Of a stretch of DNA of 64,000 nucleotides, positions 48,870 to 57,175 are shown piece by piece; the first letter of the stretch is position 1; the number at the start of each line of letters is the position of its first letter. The position numbers and the translations under genes are program-made. Origin of the DNA: Halococcoides cellulosivorans (GTDB lineage: Archaea > Halobacteriota > Halobacteria > Halobacteriales > Haloarculaceae); assembly GCF_003058365.1 (NCBI RefSeq), contig NZ_CP028858.1, positions 1,178,001 to 1,242,000 on the forward strand, in the 5' to 3' direction. Below the pieces are notes generated by a model. It saw only the letters and a program-made list of their open reading frames with translations, ran no database searches and had not been told where the DNA came from.

Positions 48870-50164
48870 GTGGCCGACGACTCGTCGCCGCAAGCGTCGC
48901 CCACGGCCACGCCGACGTCGAGACGATCGAGCGCGCACGCTTCGATTCGCAGACGTCGGGTGTCACCACCCTCCTCGACCGGGTACGTTGCGAGGAGGCA
49001 CTCGTCCTCCAGACCTGCCATCGGACGGAGGCGTACGTGGTCACCGACGGCGATCACCGATCGCTGGCCGAGACGCTGTTTCCGGCCATTCCTCGCCCGT
49101 CGGTCCGGACGATGGGTCACGACGCGGCGATCGAGCACCTCTGTCGAGTCGCGGCGGGTCTCGAATCCGTCGTCACCGGCGAAGAGCAGATTCTGGGTCA
49201 GGTCGGTGACGCCTACGAAGCCGCTCGGGCCGCCGACGGCGTCGGTCGCGTCCTCGAAACGGTCGTCCCGAGCGCGATGCGCGTCGGGGAACGCGCGCGG
49301 ACCGAGACGGCGATCAACGACGGCGTGGTCTCGCTCGGCGGCGCGGCCGTCCGCCTCGCAGATCGCGAACTCGACTTGCACGGGCAACGAGCGGTCGTCG
49401 TCGGAGCCGGCGAGATGGGTCGGACGGTCGCCCGGTCGCTGGCCGATCGGACCGCAGTCGAGCGGGTGACGGTCGCGAACCGGACCGTCGAGACCGCCAC
49501 GCGCGTCGCCAGCGACCTCGCGTGTGCCGCCGACGCCGTCGGTCTGGACGCCATCGAGCGTGCGAGCGTCGACGCTCGACTGGTCGTCACCGCGACGGCG
49601 GCCGCCGATCCAGTGCTCGATCGATCGACGCTCGAATCGGCGGGAGAGACCGTCGTAATCGATCTCGGACAGCCCCGTGACGTCGCGGCCGCCGCCCGAG
49701 ACCTCCCACACGTCGAATCGTACGATCTCGGCGACGTCGAGGCGATCACCGACGCCGCACAGGCCGAACGCGGGGCTGCGACCGCGGCCGTCGAACAGTT
49801 GATCGACGACGCCTGTGCGCGTCTCGACCGTCGACTCGAACGCCGGCGCGCCGATGCCGCGATTTCGGCGATGTACGAGGCCGGCGAGCGGATCAAGGCC
49901 GATCAGATAGAGCAGGCCAGCCAGCGAATCGACGCGGGCGGCGACGAGCGGGCAGTCCTGGAGGACATGGCCGACGCCATCGTCAACCGCCTGCTCGCGA
50001 CGCCGACCGAGGCGCTCCGAGACGCCGCCGAGGACGGCGATCTGGAGACCCTGGAGGTCGCACTCGACGTGTTCGACCCCGAGACCTCGACGGCCGACCA
50101 CACCTCCGAGCGCGCTCCCGATCCAGAGCCCGCGCCACGAGCGCGCGGACGCGGCGAAGACTGA
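48866..50164 (+). CDS. hemA: Glutamyl-tRNA reductase
   Basis: A 432-residue enzyme that reduces glutamyl-tRNA(Glu) to glutamate-1-semialdehyde, the first step of tetrapyrrole synthesis by the C5 pathway. The catalytic site is LQTCHRTE with Cys51 (the Asn of the usual TCNR is His here). The NADPH motif is VVVGAGEMGRTVARS, and the C-terminal dimerisation helix (MYEAGERIKADQIEQAS) is normal. The tail after residue 400 is acidic and rich in Pro/Arg. GTG start at 48866 within the previous gene. It closes a three-gene tetrapyrrole operon. Confidence 0.95.
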   Translation: MSGRRLVAASVAHGHADVETIERARFDSQTSGVTTLLDRVRCEEALVLQTCHRTEAYVVTDGDHRSLAETLFPAIPRPSVRTMGHDAAIEHLCRVAAGLESVVTGEEQILGQVGDAYEAARAADGVGRVLETVVPSAMRVGERARTETAINDGVVSLGGAAVRLADRELDLHGQRAVVVGAGEMGRTVARSLADRTAVERVTVANRTVETATRVASDLACAADAVGLDAIERASVDARLVVTATAAADPVLDRSTLESAGETVVIDLGQPRDVAAAARDLPHVESYDLGDVEAITDAAQAERGAATAAVEQLIDDACARLDRRLERRRADAAISAMYEAGERIKADQIEQASQRIDAGGDERAVLEDMADAIVNRLLATPTEALRDAAEDGDLETLEVALDVFDPETSTADHTSERAPDPEPAPRARGRGED

Positions 50165-50206
50165 TTCGACCCGACCGTTTTTGGTGACCGCACGAGACTG
50201 CCCTCC

Positions 50207-50488
50207 ATGGCAGTTGTCCTCGACCCCGACACGATCGACGATCGCTCCCCCGACGGCTGGACCCGAGAGGGTGACGCGATCGAAGCGACCTACGAGTTCG
50301 ACGACTACCTCGCTGGCGTCGGGTTCGCGAGCGGCGTCGCGGGCCTCGCTCAGGAAGCCTACCACCATCCGACGATCGAGATCGGCTTTCGATCGGTGAC
50401 AGTGCGCCTCACGACACACGATGCCGGCGGCGTCACGGACGCCGATCTCGATCTGGCCGCGCGGATCGACTCGCTCGATCGGGACTGA
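50207..50488 (+). CDS. Pterin-4a-carbinolamine dehydratase
   Basis: A 93-residue dehydratase (PhhB/DCoH type) of the pterin-4a-carbinolamine, usually linked to aromatic amino-acid hydroxylation. The catalytic pattern is present: YHHPTIEIG (His-His-Pro) and VRLTTHDAGGVTDADLDLAARID (in part, residues 64-86). No partner hydroxylase is in this window, so the substrate in the cell is unclear; in haloarchaea the family is common. It lies 42 bases after hemA. Confidence 0.92.
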   Translation: MAVVLDPDTIDDRSPDGWTREGDAIEATYEFDDYLAGVGFASGVAGLAQEAYHHPTIEIGFRSVTVRLTTHDAGGVTDADLDLAARIDSLDRD

Positions 50489-50519
50489 TCGGCGCGGACC
50501 ACAGTCCGCCCGAACCGCC

Positions 50520-51602
50520 TCAGAACAGATCGTCCAGCCGGTCGTCCTGAAAGCTCTCGGTGGGGTCGGCTGGCGACGCACTGGTCTGCTCGCTCGCTTC
50601 GCGAGCGCGATCCAGGAACTCCTCGACGCGACGAGAGCGTTCGATCCCACCGAGGACGACGATCGCGGCGAGGCGGTCGCTCTCCATCGGGAAGTCGCCG
50701 CCCCGCACGTCGAGACTGCCGGTCTCCTCTTCGATCCACTTGCGGGCGCGCTCGACGCCCTTCCGGGCGATGCGCTGGGGCTCGCCCGCGATCACGAGCA
50801 GTGCTGACTGGGCGTCGACGGCGTCGGGCAGACTCGTCCCCGTGAGCACGGCGTTGCGCGCGAGACTCGTGATCGCGTTGATGTTCTCGGCGGCGTCCTC
50901 GCTGGCCTCACAGGTCGCGTATCCGACGGCCGCGAGTTCGCCCCGGCGAAGCGTGTTGATGAGATCGCTCGCGTCGACGACCGTCTCGGCGGTGCCCTCA
51001 CCGATGCGCTCGCCGGTCGCCAGCAGAAGTCCGATTCGGCGGGCGACTCGCTGGTTGATCGTGTCGAATCCGGCCTGGAGGCTCTCGTCGCTGGAGCGCC
51101 AGGCGTCGTTGTCGATCATGATCGTCGAGTCGGCCTCGCGGAGCACGGTCTTCAGCGATCGACCGGCGTTGACCTGATAGAGCGACCCCTCGTCACGCCC
51201 GGGCAAGATGCCCAGCGCGTACACCGGGCGGTCGTAGACGGCCTTGAGTTCCCGTGCGAGCACGGGCATCCCGCCCGATCCTGTCCCGCCGCCGAGGCCA
51301 CCGACCAACACGATGGCGTCGGCCTGGGAGGTGATCCGCCCCTCCAGAGCGTCCATGACCTGATCGGCGTCGGCGTCCATGACCTCCGCGCCGAGTTCGT
51401 TGTCGCCGCCGACGCCGTGGCCCTTGACGCGGTCCTGGCCGATCAGTTGTGTCTCGATGGTCAACGACTGGAGGTCCGCGCGGGCGGTGTTGACCGCCAG
51501 CGCGCCCGTCACCGCCCCGAGATCCATCTCGTAATCGAACTCCGCGATGGCCTGGGCGAGTTTGCCCCCGGCCTGGCCCACCCCGATGAGAACGACCTGC
51601 AT
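50520..51602 (-). CDS. cetZ: CetZ tubulin/FtsZ superfamily protein
   Basis: A 360-residue GTPase of the archaeal CetZ group, which controls cell shape and motility rather than division. Seen: MQVVLIGVGQAGGKLAQA, the tubulin signature GGLGGGTGSGG (about residues 102-112), the N-terminal ADLQSLTI region, and a helix-rich C-terminal domain. The acidic C-terminal tail (SPADPTESFQDDRLDDLF) is typical. The start MQVV at 51602 is favoured over MWLC four codons upstream. Confidence 0.95.
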   Translation of the reverse strand: MQVVLIGVGQAGGKLAQAIAEFDYEMDLGAVTGALAVNTARADLQSLTIETQLIGQDRVKGHGVGGDNELGAEVMDADADQVMDALEGRITSQADAIVLVGGLGGGTGSGGMPVLARELKAVYDRPVYALGILPGRDEGSLYQVNAGRSLKTVLREADSTIMIDNDAWRSSDESLQAGFDTINQRVARRIGLLLATGERIGEGTAETVVDASDLINTLRRGELAAVGYATCEASEDAAENINAITSLARNAVLTGTSLPDAVDAQSALLVIAGEPQRIARKGVERARKWIEEETGSLDVRGGDFPMESDRLAAIVVLGGIERSRRVEEFLDRAREASEQTSASPADPTESFQDDRLDDLF

Positions 51603-51694
51603 ACACAGCCACACGTGGCCCCCACAGTCAATCGTTTCGGGACGTCACTGGGGCCGAGTCACTTTTGCCGGTCGCGGCCTAATATTCATGTAGT

Positions 51695-51871
51695 ATGGGT
51701 TTCGGTAGTTACGACGAGTCCGAACAAGACAACCAGGAGTACGACACGGACTTCGAAGACGACGACGGGGTCTCGACTGCCGAAAACACCCACGAGGGCG
51801 ACGTGGAATACGAATTTTCGGCCTCGAACGACGAGTTGCTCGACCAACTCGAAGACATCAAAGAGACCTGA
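51695..51871 (+). CDS. DUF5786 family small acidic protein (second copy)
   Basis: A 58-residue protein, MGFGSYDESEQDNQEYDTDF..., with the same opening and acidic middle as the gene at 39918-40094 and a C-terminal helix ASNDELLDQLEDIKET. It lies between cetZ and the DUF99 gene and may be cotranscribed with the latter (12-base gap). A CTTTTG-type element about 30 bases upstream (51661-51667) and an AATATTC element closer in are candidate promoter parts. Function unknown. Confidence 0.85.
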   Translation: MGFGSYDESEQDNQEYDTDFEDDDGVSTAENTHEGDVEYEFSASNDELLDQLEDIKET

Positions 51872-51883
51872 GGCGGTTCGCGC

Positions 51884-52441
51884 GTGAAGTCGGGAGCCCG
51901 CGTGCTCGGCATCGCCGCCTCGGACGCCGACCGAACGAGTACAATTGCCGGCGCGGTCGTGCGAATCGACCGCGTCGTCGACGGTGTGACGCTGGGGACG
52001 ATTTCTGTCGGTGGGCGCGACGCGACCGCGAGCGTCCAGTCCGTCATCGACCGGGCGGATCGCCCGGACGTCGCCGCCGTGCTGATCGCCGGCATCGCGC
52101 CCGCGTGGTTCAACGTCATCGACCTCCACGCGCTCGACGCGCCCGGCCCGGTGATCAGCGTGAGCTTCGAAGCGAGTCCGGGCCTCGACACCGCGATCGA
52201 ACGGGAGTTCGAGGGATCGGCCCGGGAGTGGCGCCTCGCGACCTACCGTCGCCAACCCGAGCGGCACGCCGTGTCGGTCGACGGCGAGACGCTCTACGTC
52301 CGATCGGTCGACGCGTCCCCCGACCGCGCTCGCGTGATCGTCCGCGAAACGACACCGGAGGGCGGCCGTCCCGAACCACTCAGAGTCGCACGCCTGATCG
52401 CCCGGGCCGCCGCCGAGCGTCGGCGGTCGGAAGACTCCTGA
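51884..52441 (+). CDS. DUF99 family protein
   Basis: A 185-residue protein of the DUF99 family (UPF0215), which structurally resembles endonuclease V-like folds. It begins MKSGARVLGIAASDADRTS (GTG start), with the core strand VAAVLIAGIAPAWFNVID and a C-terminal helix with Arg-rich end. The conserved Asp and Glu of the nuclease fold are partly present, but activity is not known. Its position next to a family-4 uracil-DNA glycosylase hints at DNA repair. Confidence 0.87.
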   Translation: MKSGARVLGIAASDADRTSTIAGAVVRIDRVVDGVTLGTISVGGRDATASVQSVIDRADRPDVAAVLIAGIAPAWFNVIDLHALDAPGPVISVSFEASPGLDTAIEREFEGSAREWRLATYRRQPERHAVSVDGETLYVRSVDASPDRARVIVRETTPEGGRPEPLRVARLIARAAAERRRSEDS

Positions 52442-52463
52442 CGCTCGCTCTCGACGCAACGGT

Positions 52464-53042
52464 ATGGACGACTGTACGGTCGATTCGTGTCGGAAGTGTG
52501 ACGGTCTCGTCGCGTCACGCTCGCGGATCGTGAACGGCGTGGGGCCGACGGATGCGGATCTCGTCTTCGTCGGTGAAGCTCCCGGGGAACAGGAAGACAG
52601 CGACGGCGAACCGTTCGTCGGGCGCAGCGGGTCGATACTCGACGAGGCACTCCGCGATGCCGGGGCCGAACGGGCCGCCGTGCGGATCACGAACGCCGTG
52701 CGCTGTCGCCCGCCGGACAATCGCGACCCCCGAGCCGGGGAACTCGCGGCGTGTCGTGACCATCTCGATGCGGAACTCGCGGCGATCGATCCCCGCGTGA
52801 CCGTCGCGCTCGGGAAGGTGCCCGCCGAACACCTTCTTGGACGTTCAGTCGCCGTCACCAGCGAGGCCGGATCGGTCGAGACGGTCGCGCTGGGGGGCCA
52901 GCCACGCGACGTGATGATCTCGGTCCACCCCGCCGCCACGCTGTACGATCGCTCCCAGCGCGACACCTTCGACGCGACGATCGCAAATGCCGTCGAAATT
53001 GCCGATATCGGGTCCGATCAGGCCAGTATTGCTGATTTCTGA
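52464..53042 (+). CDS. udg: Uracil-DNA glycosylase, family 4
   Basis: A 192-residue iron-sulfur UDG that removes uracil from DNA. Motifs: GEAPGEQED (residues 37-45), the second motif [10 protein letters not shown] near residue 155, and cluster cysteines in DSCRKCD (Cys9, Cys12) with further Cys in AVRCRPP and AACRDHL. Full length and intact. It is downstream of the DUF99 gene with 22 bases between; the haloarchaeal cell needs it because of cytosine deamination at high temperature and light. Confidence 0.94.
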   Translation: MDDCTVDSCRKCDGLVASRSRIVNGVGPTDADLVFVGEAPGEQEDSDGEPFVGRSGSILDEALRDAGAERAAVRITNAVRCRPPDNRDPRAGELAACRDHLDAELAAIDPRVTVALGKVPAEHLLGRSVAVTSEAGSVETVALGGQPRDVMISVHPAATLYDRSQRDTFDATIANAVEIADIGSDQASIADF

Positions 53043-53092
53043 GTCGCATCGAGATCCAAAGCCAAATTACCCGGGCATACGTTTGGTCGCTT

Positions 53093-54346
53093 ATGAGTGG
53101 AGATTCCGATCCGTACGAAAGCTTCCGATCACAGGTCGAAACGGCGGCCGAACACCTCGACGTCAGCGACGGCGAACTCGAACGACTCTCTCGGCCCGAG
53201 CGCCGCCTCGAAACGAACCTGACCGTCGAACTCGACGATGGGAGCCTGGAGACCGTTTCGGCGTTCCGCTGTCAGTTCGACGGGTCGCGCGGCCCGTACA
53301 AGGGCGGCCTGCGCTATCACCCGGCGGTCAACCGCGCCGAGGTGACCGCACTCGCGGGCTGGATGTCGATCAAGACCGCCGTCGTCGACATCCCGCTGGG
53401 GGGCGGGAAAGGCGGCATCGCGATCGATCCCGCCGACTACAGCGAGGACGAACTCGAACGCCTGACGCGGGCGTTCGCGACGGAGCTCCGGCCGATGGTC
53501 GGGCCCGACCGCGACGTGCCCGCGCCGGACGTCAACACCGGGCAGCGCGAGATGAACTGGATCAAAGACACCTACGAGACGCTCGAACGCACGACTGCAC
53601 CGGGCGTCGTGACGGGCAAGAGTCTCGCGAGCGGCGGGAGTCTCGGGCGCGTCGAGGCGACGGGGCGATCCGTGCTGATCACCGCGCGCGAACTCCTCGC
53701 GCGTGAGGGCCGCTCGCTGGAGGACGCGACCGTCGCGGTCCAGGGCTACGGCAACGCCGGGTGGATCGGTGCGCGACTGCTCGACGAGGCCGGCGCGACG
53801 ATCGTCGGCGTCTCCGATTCGAGTGGCGCGGCCATCGCCGAGGACGGTCTCGATCCGGTCGCCGTCAAAGAGCACAAATCCGAGACCGGCAGCGTCGTCG
53901 GTGCCGCGGGGACGACCGAGGGCACCAACGAGGACGTCCTCACGATGGACGTCGACGTGCTGGTGCCCGCCGCGCTGGGTAACGCCGTCGACGCCGATCT
54001 GGCGGCCGACCTCGAGGCCGACGCGATCATCGAGGCCGCGAACGGCCCGCTGACGCCCGACGCCGACGACGTGCTGGCCGACCGAGACGTCGAGGTCGTG
54101 CCGGACGTGCTCGCCAACGCCGGTGGCGTCGTCGTCTCGTATTTCGAGTGGGTTCAGAACCGCACGCGCAACCCGTGGAGCGAACAGCGCGTCAACGAGG
54201 AACTCGACGACGTGATCGTCGCCGCGTACGACGACATCTGCGAGACCCGCGAGCGCATCGGTGCCGACCGGAATCGGACCGCCGCGTACGTCGTCGCGCT
54301 CGAACGCCTTCGGACTGCGGCCGACCAGGCCGGTCAGTTCGCCTGA
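53093..54346 (+). CDS. gdhA: Glutamate dehydrogenase
   Basis: A 417-residue member of the Glu/Leu/Phe/Val dehydrogenase family; most likely glutamate dehydrogenase. Substrate and catalytic motifs: [11 protein letters not shown] (residues about 65-75), [13 protein letters not shown] with the active Lys, and the Rossmann segment [16 protein letters not shown]. Coenzyme preference is not evident from these. ATG at 53093 about 26 bases after an AAATTAC stretch. The enzyme links nitrogen and central carbon metabolism. Confidence 0.94.
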   Translation: MSGDSDPYESFRSQVETAAEHLDVSDGELERLSRPERRLETNLTVELDDGSLETVSAFRCQFDGSRGPYKGGLRYHPAVNRAEVTALAGWMSIKTAVVDIPLGGGKGGIAIDPADYSEDELERLTRAFATELRPMVGPDRDVPAPDVNTGQREMNWIKDTYETLERTTAPGVVTGKSLASGGSLGRVEATGRSVLITARELLAREGRSLEDATVAVQGYGNAGWIGARLLDEAGATIVGVSDSSGAAIAEDGLDPVAVKEHKSETGSVVGAAGTTEGTNEDVLTMDVDVLVPAALGNAVDADLAADLEADAIIEAANGPLTPDADDVLADRDVEVVPDVLANAGGVVVSYFEWVQNRTRNPWSEQRVNEELDDVIVAAYDDICETRERIGADRNRTAAYVVALERLRTAADQAGQFA

Positions 54347-54405
54347 GACTGCGCCGTCGACGCGGTCGATCGCGACCATTTTAAGCGACCGGGCGAAGCG
54401 CCTGT

Positions 54406-54675
54406 ATGCCACGCGACCGATCCGACGTCGACGATCTCCGCCCGTTCGAGTTCAGAGCGCCCGACGAGGTGCTCGACGCCGACGCGGTGTACACCGTCTT
54501 CGAAATCGCCCGTCTCCTCCAGGGGCTGGACCCGGACGCCGACCTCGACCCTGGCACCGAGGACGTCCTCCTCGACTGGGCGATTCCGTGGATGGTCTGC
54601 AATCGCGAGTCATTCGTGTTTGCCGAACCCGAATCCGCCGACGAACCCGGCTATTACGGTCTCGCGGACGCCTGA
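54406..54675 (+). CDS. Small conserved haloarchaeal protein (DUF5827-like)
   Basis: An 89-residue acidic protein (MPRDRSDVDDLRPFEFRAPDEVL...). It matches the pattern of the haloarchaeal DUF5827 family: AVYTVFEIARLLQGLDPDADLDPGTEDVLLDWAIPW (quoted in part) and EPGYYGLAD. Function unknown. The sequence predicts a helical bundle with an exposed acidic face. It is separated from gdhA by 59 bases. Confidence 0.78.
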   Translation: MPRDRSDVDDLRPFEFRAPDEVLDADAVYTVFEIARLLQGLDPDADLDPGTEDVLLDWAIPWMVCNRESFVFAEPESADEPGYYGLADA

Positions 54676-54710
54676 GCCGGTCGCTCACCCGGATCAGTCT
54701 CGATCGGCTT

Positions 54711-55292
54711 TCACCGGAATTTGGCCGCTTGCAAGGCGAGTTCGACGTCGTGCAGTGGGTCGGTCGTGACACTCGGCCCGTGTCCACAGTGCATCGCCTC
54801 GAAAGCTCCGTCCCCGACCGTGTCGAGGACATACTCGATCGACTCGATCAACTGGCGGCGATCGCCACCCTCCAGGTCGGTCCGCCCGAATCCACCGTTC
54901 GCGAAGACGAGATCACCGGCGAACGCGATTCCCGGGTCGGCGGCGTACAGCACGACGTGATCGGGCTTGTGTCCCGGTGTATGGAGCACCTGATAGGTGT
55001 GATTGCCGATCTGCACCCGATCGCCGTCCGCGAGTTCGCGATCCAGATCGTCGACGCTCGAATCGTACGCGACGACCTCGGGATCGAACGCCGCGCGGAC
55101 GGCCCCGAGCGTGCCGACGTGGTCGGGATGGGTATGCGTCAGAACGACGGCGTCGAGGGTCTCGACGTGGGCCTCGATTTCCCCGACGGCGTCGAAGTCG
55201 TTGCCCGCATCGACCAGGACCGTCCGCTCGCCCTCGACGAGAAAGGCGTTGCTCGAAAACCCCTGCACGGTCGCCGCGATGTTGGTGATCAT
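54711..55292 (-). CDS. Metallo-beta-lactamase fold hydrolase
   Basis: A 193-residue MBL-fold hydrolase (glyoxalase II-like). Metal ligands: THTHPDHVG (HxHxDH), HTPGHKPDHVV (His), FAGDLVFANGG (Asp), HCGHGP near the C-terminus. It lacks extra domains, so it likely acts on a small thioester or phosphodiester substrate. The start ATG is at 55292; the frame is open upstream but not coding-like. It is divergent from the HalX response regulator. Confidence 0.88.
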   Translation of the reverse strand: MITNIAATVQGFSSNAFLVEGERTVLVDAGNDFDAVGEIEAHVETLDAVVLTHTHPDHVGTLGAVRAAFDPEVVAYDSSVDDLDRELADGDRVQIGNHTYQVLHTPGHKPDHVVLYAADPGIAFAGDLVFANGGFGRTDLEGGDRRQLIESIEYVLDTVGDGAFEAMHCGHGPSVTTDPLHDVELALQAAKFR

Positions 55293-55404
55293 ACCAGGAA
55301 CTCGACCGTCGGCCTGTTGAGCGTTGTCGTTTTCGAGCACCGGCACCGTGACGGGACACCCACACTGATTTGTACGAGGAAAGCAAACCTTCCGAAGAGT
55401 GCCG

Positions 55405-55989
55405 ATGTCAGAATCTGATCTACCCGTCGTGCTCATCGTCGAGGACGAACCGGACGTAGCAGAGACATATAATCTCTGGCTCGAGGAAGCGTACGACGTC
55501 CGGATGGCCCACGACGGCGACACCGCGATGTCGAAACTCGACGAACAGGTCGACGTCGTCCTTCTGGATCGGATGATGCCTGGGCTTTCGGGTGACGAAG
55601 TTCTCGAACGGATCCGGGACAGCGGGTTCGACTGTCGGGTCGCGATGGTCACCGCGGTCGAACCCGATTTCGACATTCTGGAGATGGGCTTCGACTCCTA
55701 TCTGACGAAGCCGATCCGCAGCGAGGAACTTCGGACGACCGTCGACAAACTCCTCGATCGGTCGACCTACGACGAACTGCTCCAGGAGTACTACTCGCTC
55801 GTCGAGAAACAGGCCACGCTCGAAGCGACGAAGAGTAGCGCCGAACTCGCTGACAGCGAGGAGTATACGAATCTGACCGAACGCATCGCTGAACTCCAGG
55901 ACGAACTCTCCGAGACGCTCGGGAGCATCGAGGACGACGACGAGTTCGTCGCCCGCGTGTACGATCTGGACAATGGCCACGAACAGTAA
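55405..55989 (+). CDS. HalX-domain response regulator
   Basis: A 194-residue two-component regulator. The receiver domain (residues 1 to about 115) has the acidic pocket VLIVEDEPDVA, the phosphoacceptor Asp in VVLLDRMMPGLSG, the Thr/Ser switch AMVTAVE and the Lys in SYLTKPIRS. The C-terminal HalX segment (about residues 125-185), a coiled-coil-like helix (EEYTNLTERIAELQDELSETLGS), replaces a DNA-binding domain. So it likely acts through protein contacts. The stop codon lies inside the next gene, a RAD55-like ATPase. ATG at 55405. Confidence 0.92.
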   Translation: MSESDLPVVLIVEDEPDVAETYNLWLEEAYDVRMAHDGDTAMSKLDEQVDVVLLDRMMPGLSGDEVLERIRDSGFDCRVAMVTAVEPDFDILEMGFDSYLTKPIRSEELRTTVDKLLDRSTYDELLQEYYSLVEKQATLEATKSSAELADSEEYTNLTERIAELQDELSETLGSIEDDDEFVARVYDLDNGHEQ

Positions 55990-56650
55990 CACCACCGAGA
56001 CAATGTACGATCTATCTGCCGTCGTCGACATCGACGCGCTGTCCGAGGTCAGGCCGGGGTCGAGTGTCCTCGTCGCCGGCCCGGCGATGACCGGCAAGGA
56101 CGACCTCGTCTACGACATTCTGGCCGAGGGGAGTCGCGAGGGCGAGGGTGCGGTCATCGTCTCGACGGGGACCCGCGCCGAGTCGGTCGTCGAGCGGTAT
56201 CGCGAGCGCGTCGGGTCCGACGAGTTCGGCCTGGGTGTCGTCGACTGTGTGTCGGACTCCGAAGACACCGATTTGGAGGACGTCATCACCCACCACGTCA
56301 ACTCGCCGGGCGATCTCACCGGGATCGGCATCGGGATCACCAAAGCACTGGACGGCCTCCAGAACCGTGAGATCGACCGGGGTCGCCTCGCACTCACGTC
56401 GCTGTCGACGATTCTGACCTATACCGATCAGAAGACGGTCTTCAAGTTCTGTCACGTCCTCTCTTCGCGCCTGGAGGCCGCCGACTATCTGGGTCTCTTC
56501 ACCATCGACACCGGGGCCCACGAAGACCAGACCGTCCAGGTCATCAAACAGGCCTTCGACGGCATGATCGAAATTCGCGAACGGGACGGGAAGCGCCAGG
56601 CCCGCGTGCAGGGGTTGACGCCCGCGCCGACCGACTGGGCCGATCTCTAA
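55973..56650 (+). CDS. RAD55/KaiC-like ATPase-fold protein coupled to HalX
   Basis: A 225-residue RecA-fold protein. P-loop region LVAGPAMTGKDDLVYDIL has the GK but Asp in place of the usual Ser/Thr, so nucleotide binding is possible but altered. The Walker B strand is not sharply defined (LALTSLSTILTYTD). Its ATG overlaps the 3' end of the HalX regulator by 17 bases, so the two are coexpressed and the ATPase-like protein may be the output partner of the regulator. Function unknown; a similar degenerate protein is at 24866-25495. Confidence 0.87.
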   Translation: MATNSNTTETMYDLSAVVDIDALSEVRPGSSVLVAGPAMTGKDDLVYDILAEGSREGEGAVIVSTGTRAESVVERYRERVGSDEFGLGVVDCVSDSEDTDLEDVITHHVNSPGDLTGIGIGITKALDGLQNREIDRGRLALTSLSTILTYTDQKTVFKFCHVLSSRLEAADYLGLFTIDTGAHEDQTVQVIKQAFDGMIEIRERDGKRQARVQGLTPAPTDWADL

Positions 56651-56659
56651 GGATCGACG

Positions 56660-57175
56660 CTACTGGGCGTCGAGATCGCGCTGTCGGCCCGTTGGCAACT
56701 GCGAGCGCAACTCGCCGTGGAGGTACAGTCCGACACCGATGGGGATGCGTTCGCCGTCGAGGTCGTGGGTGACGATGACGTATCCCCAGTCGCCGTCCCA
56801 GTCGAGGTCCTGGCTGTCACCGGCGAGGAAGCGCCTCGCCGGCGTCTCGTCGAGGTTGACGACACACTCACTCGCCGCCGCACCGAACTGCTGGGCCGCA
56901 CTCGTCGTCGGCTTCCAGTGTTTTTGATCGGCGCGCAAGACGACCATGCCCAACGCTTCGATTTCGACCGGCGAGTCCAGATCGCCACGGAACGCCCAGA
57001 TCTTGCCCTTGCCGCGCTCCCAAAAGGAGTACTCGTCGAACACGGCAGGCTCGATCCCGAATCGCTCCGCGAAAAACTCACAGATTGCGGCCCGAGAGGG
57101 GCGATGCTCGCGGTCGCGCTCGGCCTCGGTCTTCGCGACACGGTCGAATCGCGTCCCGACGTGGTCGTCGGTCAT
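56660..57175 (-). CDS. PUA-like protein (NSUN C-terminal domain type)
   Basis: A 171-residue protein whose pattern (AICEFFAERFGI, GKGKIWAFRGDL, EIEALGMVVLRADQKHWKP, IPIGVGLYLHGELRSQLP) fits a PUA-like RNA-binding fold as in the C-terminal part of RsmB/NSUN methyltransferases (DUF7122-type). Its start overlaps the 3' end of the m5C methyltransferase gene by 4 bases, so the two likely function as a split enzyme on rRNA or tRNA. No catalytic residues of its own are seen. Confidence 0.8.
   Translation of the reverse strand: MTDDHVGTRFDRVAKTEAERDREHRPSRAAICEFFAERFGIEPAVFDEYSFWERGKGKIWAFRGDLDSPVEIEALGMVVLRADQKHWKPTTSAAQQFGAAASECVVNLDETPARRFLAGDSQDLDWDGDWGYVIVTHDLDGERIPIGVGLYLHGELRSQLPTGRQRDLDAQ

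Noticed and set aside
47468-50650. Very long open frame on the minus strand, antisense to ahbAB, the precorrin dehydrogenase gene and hemA
   Set aside because: Arg/Asp/Gly/Val-rich sequence with no family motif; the plus-strand genes have clear catalytic motifs. High GC keeps antisense frames open.
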